In this document: piece by piece, positions 19,560-29,076 of the stretch | Layout of the letters: every line of letters starts with the position of its first letter | How positions within the stretch are numbered: the stretch's first letter is position 1 | DNA from: Propionibacterium acidifaciens DSM 21887 | GTDB taxonomy: Bacteria > Actinomycetota > Actinomycetes > Propionibacteriales > Propionibacteriaceae | Assembly (NCBI RefSeq): GCF_000426605.1 | Contig: NZ_AUFR01000012.1 | Location: forward strand, 1 to 64,000 | DNA length: 64,000 nt | Direction of reading: 5' to 3' | Position numbers and translations under genes: made by a program | Notes under the pieces: model-generated | Databases searched by the model: none | The model's input: the letters and a program-made list of their open reading frames with translations, nothing else | What the model was told of the DNA's origin: nothing

Positions 19560-20650
19560 CGCGCACCCCCCACCAGCGAACGACTGAATCTCACGTCGCC
19601 CTCGACGAAGTCGCGCAGGTCGGGGGCGTTGTTGCGGAACATGACGGTGCGGTCGACGCCCATGCCGAAGGCGAAGCCGGAGTAGACGTTCGGGTCGATG
19701 CCGGCGGCGACGAGCACGCGCGGGTTGACGACGCCGCAGCCGCCCCACTCGATCCACCCCTCGGAGCGGCAGGCGCGGCAGGGGCGCTCGGGGTCCCCGA
19801 CCGAGGAGCCGTGGCAGACGAAGCACTCGAGGTCGACCTCGGCGCTCGGCTCGGTGAACGGGAAGTAGTGCGGGCGCAGGCGCGTGCGGATGTCGCCGAA
19901 CATGGCCTTGGCCAGGTGGTCGAGGGTGCCCTTGAGGTCCCCCATCGTGATGCCCCGGTCGACGGCCAGGCCCTCGAGCTGGTGGAAGACGGGCAGATGG
20001 GTGGCGTCGTACTCGTCGGCGCGGAACACCTTGCCGGGGCTCACGACATAGACCGGGAGCGCGCGGTCGAGCAGGGTGCGCACCTGCACCGGCGAGGTCT
20101 GGGTGCGCATGATCGTGTGACCGCTCGGCGGATCGACGAAGAGCGTGTCGCTCATGAAGCGCGCCGGGTGATCGGGGGTGAAGTTCAGGGCGTCGAAGTT
20201 GAGCCACTCGGCCTCGAGCTCGGGCCCCTCGACGACCTCCCAGCCCATGGCGACGAAGACGTCGCACATGCGGTTGATGAGGGCGGTCAGCGGATGCTCG
20301 GCGCCCACCGGGTGCTCGACCACCGGGAGGGTCACGTCGACGCGCTCGGCCTCCAGCCTGGCCGCCAGCTCGGCGGCCTCGAGCTCGGCGGCGCGGGCCG
20401 CCAGGGCCTCGTTGACGCGGCCGCGGGCCCTGCCGATGAGCCGGCCGGCGTCCTTGCGCCGCTCCTTGGGCATGGAGCCGATGCTGTGGTTGGCGAGCGC
20501 CAGCGGCGACCTGTCCGCGGCGTGCGTCTGGCGCACCGCCTTGAGCTGCGCCGAGTCGGCCGCGGCGGCGATGGCCCCGAGGGCGTCGTCCACCATCCGC
20601 TCGATCTGCTCCGGGTCCAGCGACTCGCTGGTGCTGTCTGGCCCTGCCAT
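19556..20650 (-). CDS. pheS: Phenylalanine--tRNA ligase alpha subunit
   Basis: Catalytic class II subunit, 364 residues. It has an N-terminal coiled coil, motif 2 around GKVFRADEYDATHLPVFHQ and motif 3 FGMGVDRTVMF. A four-cysteine pattern, CFVCHG then CRACRS, precedes the conserved GWIEWGGCG turn and could bind zinc; similar inserts occur in some PheS proteins. ATG 20650 is chosen because AGGGGA sits four bases before it, downstream of a TAGACT box at 20704-20709. Confidence 0.97.
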   Translation of the reverse strand: MAGPDSTSESLDPEQIERMVDDALGAIAAAADSAQLKAVRQTHAADRSPLALANHSIGSMPKERRKDAGRLIGRARGRVNEALAARAAELEAAELAARLEAERVDVTLPVVEHPVGAEHPLTALINRMCDVFVAMGWEVVEGPELEAEWLNFDALNFTPDHPARFMSDTLFVDPPSGHTIMRTQTSPVQVRTLLDRALPVYVVSPGKVFRADEYDATHLPVFHQLEGLAVDRGITMGDLKGTLDHLAKAMFGDIRTRLRPHYFPFTEPSAEVDLECFVCHGSSVGDPERPCRACRSEGWIEWGGCGVVNPRVLVAAGIDPNVYSGFAFGMGVDRTVMFRNNAPDLRDFVEGDVRFSRSLVGGAR

Positions 20651-20703
20651 GGGCTCCCCTCTTTCGTTCCGAACGGGCCGGCGCGGGCCGGCCGCACCCG
20701 ACA

Positions 20704-20709
20704 AGTCTA
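20704..20709 (-). promoter_or_regulatory. pheS -10 box
   Basis: TAGACT on the minus strand, about 54 bases before the pheS start, giving a leader of about 47 bases that contains a GC-rich CGGCC/GGCCG inverted repeat. No -35 is recognised. Confidence 0.45.
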
Positions 20710-20758
20710 GGGGCCGGCCCGGCAGGCCACCGCCCCGACTCGGGGAGCGGGACCGTCC

Positions 20759-20899
20759 TCAGTCCCCGGCGGGTCCGCCGCGGCCCGGATCCCCCGGCCG
20801 GCGCGTCGACTGCCTGCGCCCGAGCCAGAACAGCCAGCCCGCGGCGACGGCCGAGGCGACGAGCAGGACCGCCACGAGGACGTTGACGAACGCGCTCAT
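20759..20899 (-). CDS. Small single-span membrane protein (46 aa), unknown function
   Basis: The 46-residue frame opens with MSAFVNVLVAVLLVASAVAA and continues as one clear transmembrane helix (about residues 4-27), then a basic Arg/Gly/Pro cytoplasmic tail. Its ATG overlaps the stop of the upstream methyltransferase (ATGA), which supports real translation by coupling. It resembles no family I recognise. It lies between the rRNA methyltransferase and pheS. Confidence 0.5.
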   Translation of the reverse strand: MSAFVNVLVAVLLVASAVAAGWLFWLGRRQSTRRPGDPGRGGPAGD

Positions 20900-21723
20900 C
20901 GCCGCGCCGCCCGCCGCTGCGCGCCGGCTGAAGCGTACAGGCAGATCGCCGCCGCCGTCGACAGGTTGAGGCTCTCGGCGCGGCCCCACATCGGCACGGC
21001 GACCGTCCGGTCGGCCGCGTCGAGCAGCGCGTCGGGCAGGCCCCACGCCTCGTTGCCCAGCAGCCAGGCGGTCGGGCGGGCCAGCTCGCCGCGGGCGTCG
21101 AGTTCGTCGAGGGGCTCCCCCGCCGCGTCGGCGGCCAGGACCCTCATGCCGTGGGCGTGCGCCCACGCGATCGCCTCGTCCTCCTCGACGTCGGTGACGA
21201 CCGGCAGGTGGAGGAGGCTGCCGACCGAGGCGCGCACGGTCTTGGGATTGGTGACGTCGACCGAGCCCCGGGTGAGGACGACGGCGTCCGCGTCGAAGGC
21301 GTCGGCGCAGCGCACGACGGTGCCGGCGTTGCCGGGGTCTCGGACCTGCGCGCAGAGGACGACGAGACGCGGCCGGACCAGCTCGGACAGCACGGCCCGC
21401 GGCCAGCGGCAGACGGCCACGACGCCCTGCGGCGTGACCGTGCCGCACAGCGAGCGCAGCTCCTCGGGACCGGCCCGCACGACCTCGACCCCGCGGGCCA
21501 GAGCCATGAGCTCGCCGTGGTGCCCGGGGTCGTCGACGATGAGCCGGACGACCGTGCCCGGGCGGCGCAGCGCCTCGCGCACCGGCTGGGCGCCCTCGGC
21601 GAGGAACAGGCCCGTCTCGGCGCGGGCCCGCCGCTGCAGGAGACGACGAGTCGAGCGCAGCGCCCCCTTCGAGAGAGGAGGGGCATCGGCGCCCGGCCCG
21701 TCGTCCACGGCCTCCGTCGGCAC
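20896..21723 (-). CDS. TrmH/SpoU family RNA 2'-O-methyltransferase
   Basis: SAM-dependent ribose methyltransferase of the SPOUT class, 275 residues, probably acting on rRNA (commonly 23S). An N-terminal substrate-binding domain (residues about 20-105) precedes the knotted catalytic domain: motif 1 is VRDPGNAGTVVRCADA, motif 2 is LLGNEAWGL, and motif 3 is ESLNLSTAAAICLY. It follows rplT within the infC operon, as often in Actinobacteria. The GTG start has no good ribosome-binding site; a second GTG 15 bases later follows GGAGG but too closely. Confidence 0.9.
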   Translation of the reverse strand: MPTEAVDDGPGADAPPLSKGALRSTRRLLQRRARAETGLFLAEGAQPVREALRRPGTVVRLIVDDPGHHGELMALARGVEVVRAGPEELRSLCGTVTPQGVVAVCRWPRAVLSELVRPRLVVLCAQVRDPGNAGTVVRCADAFDADAVVLTRGSVDVTNPKTVRASVGSLLHLPVVTDVEEDEAIAWAHAHGMRVLAADAAGEPLDELDARGELARPTAWLLGNEAWGLPDALLDAADRTVAVPMWGRAESLNLSTAAAICLYASAGAQRRAARR

Positions 21724-21730
21724 GGCCGGA

Positions 21731-22102
21731 TCAGGCCGCGCTGGCGGCGGGCTGGTTCTCCTTGGCGACCTTCACCAGGGCCGAGAAGGCGGCGGGGTCG
21801 CTGACGGCGAGGTCGGCGAGGATCTTGCGGTCGACCTCGATGCCAGCGGTCCTCAGACCGCTGATGAAGCGGTTGTAGGTCATGCCCTCGGCGCGGGTCG
21901 CAGCATTGATGCGCTGGATCCACAGCGAGCGGAAGTCGCCCTTGCGGGCCTTGCGGTCGCGGAACGAGTAGGTGCCCGAGTGCAGCACCTGCTCCTTCGC
22001 CTTGCGGTAGAGGCGCGACCGCTGGCCGCGGTAGCCAGAGGCCTGCTCGAGGATCTCGCGGCGCTTCTTCTTCGCGTTCACTGCGCGCTTGACGCGTGCC
22101 AT
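21731..22102 (-). CDS. rplT: 50S ribosomal protein L20
   Basis: Primary 23S-binding assembly protein, 123 residues, with the basic N-terminus [15 protein letters not shown] and the family block [20 protein letters not shown]. The start is fixed by the conserved MARVKR. It is the third gene of infC-rpmI-rplT. The Ala-rich C-terminal tail is slightly longer than in E. coli. Confidence 0.98.
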   Translation of the reverse strand: MARVKRAVNAKKKRREILEQASGYRGQRSRLYRKAKEQVLHSGTYSFRDRKARKGDFRSLWIQRINAATRAEGMTYNRFISGLRTAGIEVDRKILADLAVSDPAAFSALVKVAKENQPAASAA

Positions 22103-22142
22103 GGTTCTACTCCTTGCTTGGGATCAGATGGGGGCCGCGGCC

Positions 22143-22337
22143 TCAGATGCCGAGCATCCTGCGGGCCTTCTTGGCGTCGCCCTTGGCGAGCGTCGCGTCG
22201 ACCGAGAGGCGACGGGTGCGCCTGGTGGGCTTGTGCTCGTTGAGGTGGGCCTTGCCCGCGCGAGCGTGCACGAGCCTGCCGCTGCCGGTCACCTTGAAAC
22301 GCTTCTTCGCACCGGTGTGCGTCTTCATCTTGGGCAT
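22143..22337 (-). CDS. rpmI: 50S ribosomal protein L35
   Basis: Small basic ribosomal protein of 64 residues. It begins [15 protein letters not shown], the invariant L35 start, which places initiation at 22337; an in-frame ATG four codons earlier would add MERQ and is unlikely. GGAG precedes the chosen start. It lies between infC and rplT. Confidence 0.98.
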   Translation of the reverse strand: MPKMKTHTGAKKRFKVTGSGRLVHARAGKAHLNEHKPTRRTRRLSVDATLAKGDAKKARRMLGI

Positions 22338-22410
22338 CTGTCGCTCCATTCACTTCGTCCGGCGTCCACCGACGCCGGCTGCTCCTCGGATCGGCCTGCG
22401 GGCCGGCGGC

Positions 22411-23097
22411 TCACAGGTCGATGTCCGGATCCATGTTGTCGGCGGGGCCCCGCTTCTTCTTCCGGGGCTGCTTCTTGGCGGCCTCGCGCAGGCGGGCCTC
22501 CTCGGCCTTCTCGGCGGCGGCCTCGTCGGCGCGCCGGGCCTGCCGGCGCGCCTTCTCGGCCTCCTGCTCGGTGCGGGCCTCGCTCTTCTTGCGGGTGGGC
22601 GCCAGCACCATGTGCATGTTGCGGCCCTCCTGCTTCGGGTTCTGCTCGATGACACCGTCGGCGACGACGTCGTCGGCCAGCCGCTTGAGCAGGTTGAACC
22701 CGAGCTCCGGGCGGGACTGCTCCCGGCCCCGGAACATGATGGTGATCTTCACCTTGTCACCGCCGCGGAGGAAGCGGACGACGTGACCCTTCTTGGTCTC
22801 GTAGTCGTGCTCGTCGATCTTGGGACGGAGCTTCATCTCCTTGATGACGGTGTTGGACTGGTTGCGTCGGGACTCGCGGGCCTTCTGGGCGTTCTCGTAC
22901 TTGAACTTGCCGTAGTCCATGAGCTTGCAGACGGGCGGGCGCGCGGTCGCCGCGACCTCGACGAGGTCGAGATCGTGCTCGCGGGCGAGCTGCATCGCCT
23001 GCTCGACGCGGACGATGCCGATCTGCTCGCCGTTGGGCCCGACCAGGCGGACCTCGGGGACGCGGATGCGCTCGTTGATGCGCAGTTCGTTGCTGAT
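22411..23097 (-). CDS. infC: Translation initiation factor IF-3
   Basis: Binds the 30S subunit and polices start-codon choice. The 228-residue protein has the N domain ([29 protein letters not shown]), a lysine-rich linker, and the C domain ([30 protein letters not shown]), then a charged Ala/Lys/Arg tail. I set the start at ATC because GGAGG lies five bases before it; the alternative TTG 12 bases upstream has no ribosome-binding site. ATT/ATC/ATA starts are known for infC and underlie IF-3 autoregulation. Confidence 0.93.
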   Translation of the reverse strand: MSNELRINERIRVPEVRLVGPNGEQIGIVRVEQAMQLAREHDLDLVEVAATARPPVCKLMDYGKFKYENAQKARESRRNQSNTVIKEMKLRPKIDEHDYETKKGHVVRFLRGGDKVKITIMFRGREQSRPELGFNLLKRLADDVVADGVIEQNPKQEGRNMHMVLAPTRKKSEARTEQEAEKARRQARRADEAAAEKAEEARLREAAKKQPRKKKRGPADNMDPDIDL

Positions 23098-23331
23098 TGT
23101 GTCCTCCAATGTGTGACCGTCGGGACCGGCGCACGAGAAAGGCCTCCGCCCGCGGGCGGAGGCCTGGTCATGACCCGACCGGACGCCGACGGGGACGATG
23201 TCCCGCCCGGCCGCACGGCCAGGCGTCCTGCACTGGAACTGACCCGCCGCGCTGCCGCGGCAGGGTGGGAGATCGGGCCTCCACTTGCGTGCTGAGGGCG
23301 CCCTCGGACGCCGGTCAACTCGGCCAGTCTA
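23098..23331 (-). promoter_or_regulatory. infC leader and promoter
   Basis: A TAGACT -10 box at 23326-23331 would start transcription near 23319, leaving a leader of about 220 bases before infC. It is rich in inverted repeats, including the attenuator-like hairpin, and contains no convincing peptide. Autoregulated infC or rplT leaders are known in other phyla; this one matches none that I recognise. Confidence 0.5.
23140..23165 (-). terminator. Attenuator-like hairpin in the infC leader
   Basis: A perfect 26-bp palindrome (AGGCCTCCGCCCG and its complement) is followed in the infC direction by TTTCTCG. It is the most terminator-like structure around here and stands 43 bases before the infC start. 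Confidence 0.6.
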
Positions 23332-23437
23332 GACCAGCGGGCCGCGCGGGTGAAATCCGGCCGGTGCGCGACGCCGGGCGCGGCGACGCGGGACGCATCC
23401 ATGCGGCGGAAGGGGGTTCGTGTGAGAGTCTGGGGGC

Positions 23438-23926
23438 ATGAACGCCCAGACCCTCGCTCTCGTCGTCTCCGCCGCACTGGCCGTCCTCGGCCTGCTGTAC
23501 GCCGTCCTCGGGTGGCGCCGGCGCCGCAGTCCCCGCGCCCTCCTCCACGGCATCGCCGTCGCCGTCTTCTTCGTCGGGGCATGGCTGACCGGCGTGATGG
23601 AGCTCCTCGCGAACGCGGCGCACGGCCTCGTCGACTGGACCCGCGGGCAGAGACTGGACGCGATGATGTGGGCCGGCATCGTCTGCGCCGGCCTCGGCGT
23701 CGTCCTCTACGTCATCGCCTCGTTCCTGTCCGGCGTCAGCCGCGCCGAGGGCAGGCAGCGCCGTGAGGCCGCCATGCAGAAGCGCCTGGGCGTCACCGGT
23801 GCGCCCGCCCCCCGGGAGCCCGCCGGGCCCGACGGGGCGCCGGCCGCGGAGGCGGCGGACAAGGCACCGGACGACTTCGACGAGGACGAGGTCACGGCGA
23901 TCCTGGAGCGCCGCGGCATCCGGTGA
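23438..23926 (+). CDS. Small membrane protein, unknown function
   Basis: A 162-residue protein with three predicted membrane helices (about residues 5-26, 36-58 and 75-98) and a cytoplasmic Ala/Pro-rich acidic tail ending DEDEVTAILERRGIR. I recognise no family. It has no Shine-Dalgarno; GAGTCT ends six bases before the ATG, possibly a leaderless promoter. It diverges from infC and converges with hisG. Confidence 0.75.
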   Translation: MNAQTLALVVSAALAVLGLLYAVLGWRRRRSPRALLHGIAVAVFFVGAWLTGVMELLANAAHGLVDWTRGQRLDAMMWAGIVCAGLGVVLYVIASFLSGVSRAEGRQRREAAMQKRLGVTGAPAPREPAGPDGAPAAEAADKAPDDFDEDEVTAILERRGIR

Positions 23927-23965
23927 GCCGCCGCCCCGACCCGCCCGGGGGCGCGCCGGCCGGCC

Positions 23966-24811
23966 TCACAGGCGGCAGGCCCCGAGTTCGGTCACGAGGA
24001 TCGCGCGGGCGCCGAGGTCCCACAGCTCGTCCATGAGGCGCTGGGCGTCGTCGCGGCGCACCATGGCGCGCACGGCGACCCAGCCGGGGCGGGCGAGCTC
24101 GGTGATCGTGGGGGCCGCATAGCCCGGCGTGAGCCGGGTGGCCTCCTCGAGGACCCGGCTCGGACAGTCGTAGTCCATGAGGACGTGGTCGCGGGCCACG
24201 AGGACGCTCGACAGGCGGCGGGTGACGTGGTCGAGGATGACGGGGTCGATCCCGCCCGAGGAGCGGCGGATGAGGATGCCCTCGCTGCGCAGGATCGGCT
24301 CGCCGAAGAGCTCGAGCCCGACCTTGCGCAGGGTCGTGCCCGTCTCGACGACGTCGGCGATCGCATCGGCGACGCCGAGGGAGATGCTCGACTCGACCGC
24401 GCCGTCCAGGTGGACGAGTCGGGCGCTGATGCCGTGCTCGGACAGGTAGCGACCGAGCAGGCCGGGATAGCTGGTGGCGATGCGCTTGCCCTCGAGGTCG
24501 GCCAGGCGGTAGCCGGAGCCCTTCGGGGCGGCGAAGCGGAAGCGGCTCACGCCGAAGCCGAGCGCGAGGATCTCGTCGGCGGCCGCGCCGGAGTCGATGA
24601 GCATGTCCCTGCCGGTGATGCCCAGCTCGAGGGTGCCCTCCCCCACGTAGACGGCGATGTCGCGCGGACGCAGGTAGTAGAACTCGACGCCGTTCTCCTC
24701 GTCGACGAGGACGAGCTCCTTGGAGTCGCTGCGCTGCGCGTACCCGGCCTCGGTCAGCATCTGCGCCGCGGCAGCCGACAGGGCGCCCTTGTTGGGCACG
24801 GCGATGCGCAT
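23966..24811 (-). CDS. hisG: ATP phosphoribosyltransferase
   Basis: First step of histidine synthesis, joining ATP and PRPP, feedback-inhibited by histidine. The 281-residue protein is the long (HisG-L) form: MRIAVPNKGALS at the start, the catalytic half with YLRPRDIAVYVG, GITGRDML and DGAVESSISLGVADAIADVV, and a C-terminal ACT-like regulatory domain (residues about 205-281). ATG 24811 matches homologues; a GTG six codons upstream is an alternative. It follows hisE by 79 bases. Confidence 0.96.
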   Translation of the reverse strand: MRIAVPNKGALSAAAAQMLTEAGYAQRSDSKELVLVDEENGVEFYYLRPRDIAVYVGEGTLELGITGRDMLIDSGAAADEILALGFGVSRFRFAAPKGSGYRLADLEGKRIATSYPGLLGRYLSEHGISARLVHLDGAVESSISLGVADAIADVVETGTTLRKVGLELFGEPILRSEGILIRRSSGGIDPVILDHVTRRLSSVLVARDHVLMDYDCPSRVLEEATRLTPGYAAPTITELARPGWVAVRAMVRRDDAQRLMDELWDLGARAILVTELGACRL

Positions 24812-24890
24812 CAGTTTCTCTTCACTCACAACGGGATCCTTCGACGGTGGACGCGGCCGGACGGGCCGCGGTGCAGGGCGGTGGGACGAC

Positions 24891-25157
24891 TCACAGGTAG
24901 CGGTAGACGTCCTCCAGGTCGAGCCCCCGGTCGAGCATGATGACCTGCGTCCAGTAGAGGAGCTGGCTGATCTCCTCGGCGAGCTCCTGCCGGGACTGGT
25001 GCTCGGCGGCCATCCACACCTCGGAGGCCTCCTCGACGACCTTCTTGCCGATGGCGTGGGTCCCCTCGTCCAGCTTGGCGACGGTTCCGGAGCCGTCCGG
25101 GCGCTCGGCCGCCGTCCGGGCCAGCTCGGCGAACAGCTGCTCAAAACTCTTGCTCAC
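24891..25157 (-). CDS. hisE: Phosphoribosyl-ATP pyrophosphatase
   Basis: Second step of histidine synthesis, cleaving phosphoribosyl-ATP to the AMP form. The 88-residue all-helical MazG-like protein has [13 protein letters not shown] and EEISQLLYW, with the acidic residues expected to hold magnesium. Its GTG start follows a TAGGCT box by six bases and has no Shine-Dalgarno, so the hisE-hisG transcript is probably leaderless. Confidence 0.96.
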   Translation of the reverse strand: MSKSFEQLFAELARTAAERPDGSGTVAKLDEGTHAIGKKVVEEASEVWMAAEHQSRQELAEEISQLLYWTQVIMLDRGLDLEDVYRYL

Positions 25158-25163
25158 CGCACA

Positions 25164-25169
25164 AGCCTA
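25164..25169 (-). promoter_or_regulatory. hisE -10 box (leaderless)
   Basis: TAGGCT on the minus strand, then TGTGCG, then GTG. The spacing is identical to that at tyrS. Confidence 0.55.
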
Positions 25170-25356
25170 ACCCAGCCCGGCCGGGCGGCCGGGCGACGGC
25201 CCGGACGCCGCGGCCGCGGGGGCGATCCCGCCTTCAACGGCCTCCGTGAATCGGAACGAGCGGGCCCGGGCGCCCCTCGGGGGCGATGTCAGGGGCGCGC
25301 GACAGGAATTCGTCGGCGGGCGCACCTACTATCTATTGCAGCAACAGGAGGTGTTC

Positions 25357-27507
25357 ATGGCACGAGAGTCGTCGCCCTCAGCCGAGCGCGCCGGGGGTCC
25401 GGGGCAGGATGGCCTGTCCGCTCAGGATCCCCCGCGTGACCCCGACACGCCCAAGAAGTGGCGCAGCGAGGCCCCCTCCGGGCCCCCGCCACTCGACTCC
25501 CCCAAGCCCTGGCACACCGAGGGTCTGCCCAACGGCGGGCCCGAGAAGCCCAAGCGCCCGCTGTGGGTGCGCATCGTGCCGTGGGTGGTCCTGCTCGTCG
25601 TCATGATGGCCGCTGTCAGCTGGTACAACGACTCGCGCCAGCCCCCGAAGATCAGCTACAACGAGTTCATCACCCAGGTCCGGGCCGGCAACGTCGACGT
25701 CGTCCACGCCACCGGCGACACGATCGACGGCAAGCTGAGGAGTGCCGCGACCGTCCCCGACGACTCCGACTCCAAGGCCGGCCAGCAGTACACGCAGTTC
25801 ACCACCGAGCGCCCCACCTGGGCCCAGGACGACCTGCTCACGATGCTCAACGACCAGGGCGTCACCGTCTCGGCGAACTCCACGGTCCAGACCACCAGCC
25901 CGCTCATGAGCCTCATCATGGCCTTCGGGCCCTGGCTGCTGCTCTTCGGCATCTACCTGTGGTTCATGAACCGCATGTCCAAGGGCGGCGGCCTGGGCGC
26001 CTTCGGGGGCATGGGTCGTGACGTGAAACCGGTCCAGAAGGACACCGTCCGGGTGAACTTCTCCGACGTCGCAGGCATCGACGAGGTGCAGGAGGAGGTC
26101 GGCCAGATCGTCGACTTCCTGCGCAACCCCGACAAGTACCGCCGGGTCGGGGCCCGCGCCCCCAAGGGGGTCCTCCTCGAGGGCGAGCCCGGCACCGGCA
26201 AGACGCTGCTGGCCCGGGCCACCGCCGGCGAGGCCGACGTGCCCTTCTACTCCGCCTCTGCCGCCGAGTTCATCGAGATGATCGTCGGCGTGGGCGCCCA
26301 GCGCGTGCGCCAGCTGTTCGACGAGGCCCGCAAGACGGCCCCCTCGATCATCTTCATCGACGAGATCGACGCCATCGGCCGTTCGCGGGCCTCGAACCGC
26401 GCCATGGGGGGCAACGACGAGCGCGAGCAGACGCTCAACCAGATCCTCACCGAGATGGACGGCTTCGACGGCACCGAGGGAGTCATCGTCATGGCGGCCA
26501 CCAACCGCGCCGACGTGCTCGACCCCGCGCTCACCCGGCCGGGCCGCTTCGACCGCGTCATCACGGTGAGCGCCCCCGACCAGAAGGGCCGCGAGTCGAT
26601 CCTACGGGTGCACACCCGGAAGATCCCCATGGCGTCCGACGTCGACCTGGCGCAGATCGCGGCCTCCACACCGGGCATGACCGGCGCCGACCTGGCCAAC
26701 CTGGCCAACGAGGCGGCGCTCCAGGCGGCGCGGCGCGCCGATCAGATCGTCCACCAGCGCGACTTCACGAATGCGCTCGAGCAGATCCAGCTCGGCGTGG
26801 CCCGCTCCGTCGTCATCCCCGACGACGAGAGGCGCCGCACGGCCTACCACGAAGGCGGGCACGCCCTGCTCGGCATGCTCCAGAAGGGCGCCGACCCGGT
26901 GCGCAAGGTCTCGATCATCCCGCGCGGTCAGGCCCTCGGCATCACGCTGTCGACGCCCGACACCGACAAGTACGGCTACGACGAGGCCTATCTGCGCGGG
27001 CGCATCGTCGGCGCCCTCGGCGGCATGGCGGCCGAGGACGCGATCTTCGGGGTCGTCACCACCGGCGCCGAGTCCGACCTCAACCAGGCCACCGCCATCG
27101 CCCGCCAGATGGTCGGGCGCTGGGGCATGAGCGAGAAGGTCGGCCCGGTGACGGTGCTCCCCCACGACGCCGACCCGCACCAGCTCGGCATCTCCGACGC
27201 GACGCTCGCCACCGTCGACGACGAGGTCCGCCGCATCATCGAGGAGTGCCACGCCCAGGCCGTGACGATGCTGCGCGAGCACCGGGCCCAGCTCGACGCG
27301 ATCGCCCGCCGTCTGCTCGAGAAGGAGACCCTCGACGAGGCGGAGGTCTACGAGGCCGCCGGCATCGAGCGTCCGACCAAGGACGTCCCCGGCCCTGAGT
27401 CGGCCGGGCCGAGCGATGACGACCTCGCCACGCTTCCTCCCCCGGCCGATCCGTCCGCGCCCGGTGGGCCCGACGAGACGCGCCACCAGCTGCCGCCGAT
27501 CGGTTGA
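25357..27507 (+). CDS. ftsH: ATP-dependent zinc metalloprotease FtsH
   Basis: Membrane-anchored AAA+ hexameric protease that degrades membrane and short-lived proteins. In order: a Pro/Ser-rich cytosolic extension of about 70 residues, helix one ([20 protein letters not shown]), a small extracytoplasmic domain, helix two (about 190-210), the AAA module with Walker A GEPGTGKT and Walker [12 protein letters not shown], the arginine-finger region, and the protease domain with HEGGH. ATG 25357 is preceded by AGGAGGT at ideal spacing. The 716-residue length and the N-terminal extension are larger than in E. coli. A Pro-rich tail ends the protein. Confidence 0.95.
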   Translation: MARESSPSAERAGGPGQDGLSAQDPPRDPDTPKKWRSEAPSGPPPLDSPKPWHTEGLPNGGPEKPKRPLWVRIVPWVVLLVVMMAAVSWYNDSRQPPKISYNEFITQVRAGNVDVVHATGDTIDGKLRSAATVPDDSDSKAGQQYTQFTTERPTWAQDDLLTMLNDQGVTVSANSTVQTTSPLMSLIMAFGPWLLLFGIYLWFMNRMSKGGGLGAFGGMGRDVKPVQKDTVRVNFSDVAGIDEVQEEVGQIVDFLRNPDKYRRVGARAPKGVLLEGEPGTGKTLLARATAGEADVPFYSASAAEFIEMIVGVGAQRVRQLFDEARKTAPSIIFIDEIDAIGRSRASNRAMGGNDEREQTLNQILTEMDGFDGTEGVIVMAATNRADVLDPALTRPGRFDRVITVSAPDQKGRESILRVHTRKIPMASDVDLAQIAASTPGMTGADLANLANEAALQAARRADQIVHQRDFTNALEQIQLGVARSVVIPDDERRRTAYHEGGHALLGMLQKGADPVRKVSIIPRGQALGITLSTPDTDKYGYDEAYLRGRIVGALGGMAAEDAIFGVVTTGAESDLNQATAIARQMVGRWGMSEKVGPVTVLPHDADPHQLGISDATLATVDDEVRRIIEECHAQAVTMLREHRAQLDAIARRLLEKETLDEAEVYEAAGIERPTKDVPGPESAGPSDDDLATLPPPADPSAPGGPDETRHQLPPIG

Positions 27508-27728
27508 CGCGCCGGCCCCTCGCCGCGGGGCCCGGGAGAGGACCCGGACGGCTCACCGCCGACGGTGCACCGGATCATGGCGCGGGGCCGGGCACTGCGG
27601 GCAACGGGCGCGATCCGTCATCGCTCCTGCTCGTCCGACTGCGGCTCCTGGCCGGACTGGCAGGAGCCTCCGCGGGGGCGCGCAGACGACGGCGCCCGGA
27701 GCAGGGCGGGCGCCCGGGGCGGTTCGGC

Positions 27729-28991
27729 TCAGCCCAGCTCGATGCCGAGCAGGCCGTCGACGGCGGCGGCCACCTGGCCCGGGGCCTCCTCGTCCTGGCC
27801 GTCCCCGGCCAGCACCGCCGAGCTCCACTCGTCGACGACGGCCAGGGCGGTGGGGGCGTCGAGGTCGGTGCGCAGCGCGCGGCGCAGGTCGGCGATGACG
27901 GGCACGGCGCTCGTACCGCGGTCGGCCCGGACGGCCGCCCGCCAGGCGTCGAGGCGGCGCTGGGCCCGGCCGAGCTGCCCGGCGGTCCACTCCCAGTCGG
28001 CGCGGTAGTGATGGTCCAGGAGGGCCAGCCGGATGGCCATCGGGTCGGCCCCGCCGGCGACCAGCCGGCTCACGAGCTCGAGGTTGCCGAGCGACTTGCT
28101 CATCTTCTCCCCGTCCAGGCCGACCATGCCGACATGGGCGTAGGCCCTGGCGAAGGGCTCGCCGCCGGTGGCGACGACGGCCTCGGCGGCGCACATCTCG
28201 TGGTGCGGGAAGGCCAGGTCGCGGCCGCCGCCCTGGACGGCGAAGGCGGCCCCGAGGCGGTTGAGCGCGGTGGCCGTGCACTCGATGTGCCAGCCGGGGC
28301 GCCCCCGCCCCAGGGGGGACTCCCAGGCGGGCTCGCCCGGGCGCTCCAGACGCCAGACCAGGCAGTCGAGGGCGTCCTCCTTGCCGGGGCGGTCGGGGTC
28401 GCCGCCGTGCTCGACGAACTCGGCGAGCATGGCCTCGCGGTCGAGGTGGCTCTCGGCGCCGAAACCGGGGGCCTGTGCGCTGCGGAAGTACCAGTCGGGG
28501 TGCTCGGGGTCGTCCACCTGGTAGACGAAACCGCGGGAGACCAGCTCGTTCACCAGGTCGGCGACCTCGCCGGTGACCGAGGTGGCGGGCACGTACCAGT
28601 CCGGGGGCAGGACGCGCAGGCCGGTCATGTCGGAGCGGAACAGGTCGATCTGGCCGTCGGCCAGTTCGCGCCAGTCCACCCCGGTGTCCATCGCCCGTTC
28701 GAGCAGGGGATCGTCGACGTCGGTGACGTTCTGCGCGTAGCGGACCTCGAGACCGGCGTCGCGCCAGGCGCGGTTCAGCAGGTCGAAGGACAGATAGGTG
28801 AACGCGTGCCCCAGATGGGTCGCGTCGTAGGGGGTGATGCCGCACACGTACAGGCCGGCCGCCCCCCGCTCCGGGCCGACCGCCGTCAGCGCCCTGTCAT
28901 TGGTGGTGACCAGACTCACCCGCTCGGGGACCTGGTAGCTGCCCGGGGTGGCGGGGATCGTGGGGACCTCGACGGTTGGCCATGCTCGCAT
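27729..28991 (-). CDS. mshC: L-cysteine:1D-myo-inositol 2-amino-2-deoxy-glucopyranoside ligase
   Basis: Mycothiol ligase joining cysteine to GlcN-inositol, a marker of Actinobacteria. The 420-residue protein derives from cysteinyl-tRNA synthetase: YVCGITPYDATHLGHA holds the zinc cysteine and HIGH-like motif, WHIECTATA the second zinc site, and KMSKS is intact. MshC-specific features are ITPYDATH and the short C-terminus without an anticodon-binding domain. The ATG start follows a TAGTTT box by six bases. It overlaps nothing and converges with ftsH across a 221-base gap in which I see no gene. Confidence 0.96.
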   Translation of the reverse strand: MRAWPTVEVPTIPATPGSYQVPERVSLVTTNDRALTAVGPERGAAGLYVCGITPYDATHLGHAFTYLSFDLLNRAWRDAGLEVRYAQNVTDVDDPLLERAMDTGVDWRELADGQIDLFRSDMTGLRVLPPDWYVPATSVTGEVADLVNELVSRGFVYQVDDPEHPDWYFRSAQAPGFGAESHLDREAMLAEFVEHGGDPDRPGKEDALDCLVWRLERPGEPAWESPLGRGRPGWHIECTATALNRLGAAFAVQGGGRDLAFPHHEMCAAEAVVATGGEPFARAYAHVGMVGLDGEKMSKSLGNLELVSRLVAGGADPMAIRLALLDHHYRADWEWTAGQLGRAQRRLDAWRAAVRADRGTSAVPVIADLRRALRTDLDAPTALAVVDEWSSAVLAGDGQDEEAPGQVAAAVDGLLGIELG

Positions 28992-28997
28992 GCCCCA

Positions 28998-29003
28998 AAA
29001 CTA
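28998..29003 (-). promoter_or_regulatory. mshC -10 box (leaderless)
   Basis: TAGTTT on the minus strand, then TGGGGC, then ATG. No ribosome-binding site is possible within six bases. Confidence 0.5.
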
Positions 29004-29076
29004 CCCGCGCCCACTAGGCTGGCGCCCGGAAGCACACATGGCGGGCGCGCTGGCCCGTGGGGCGGAGGACGTCGGG

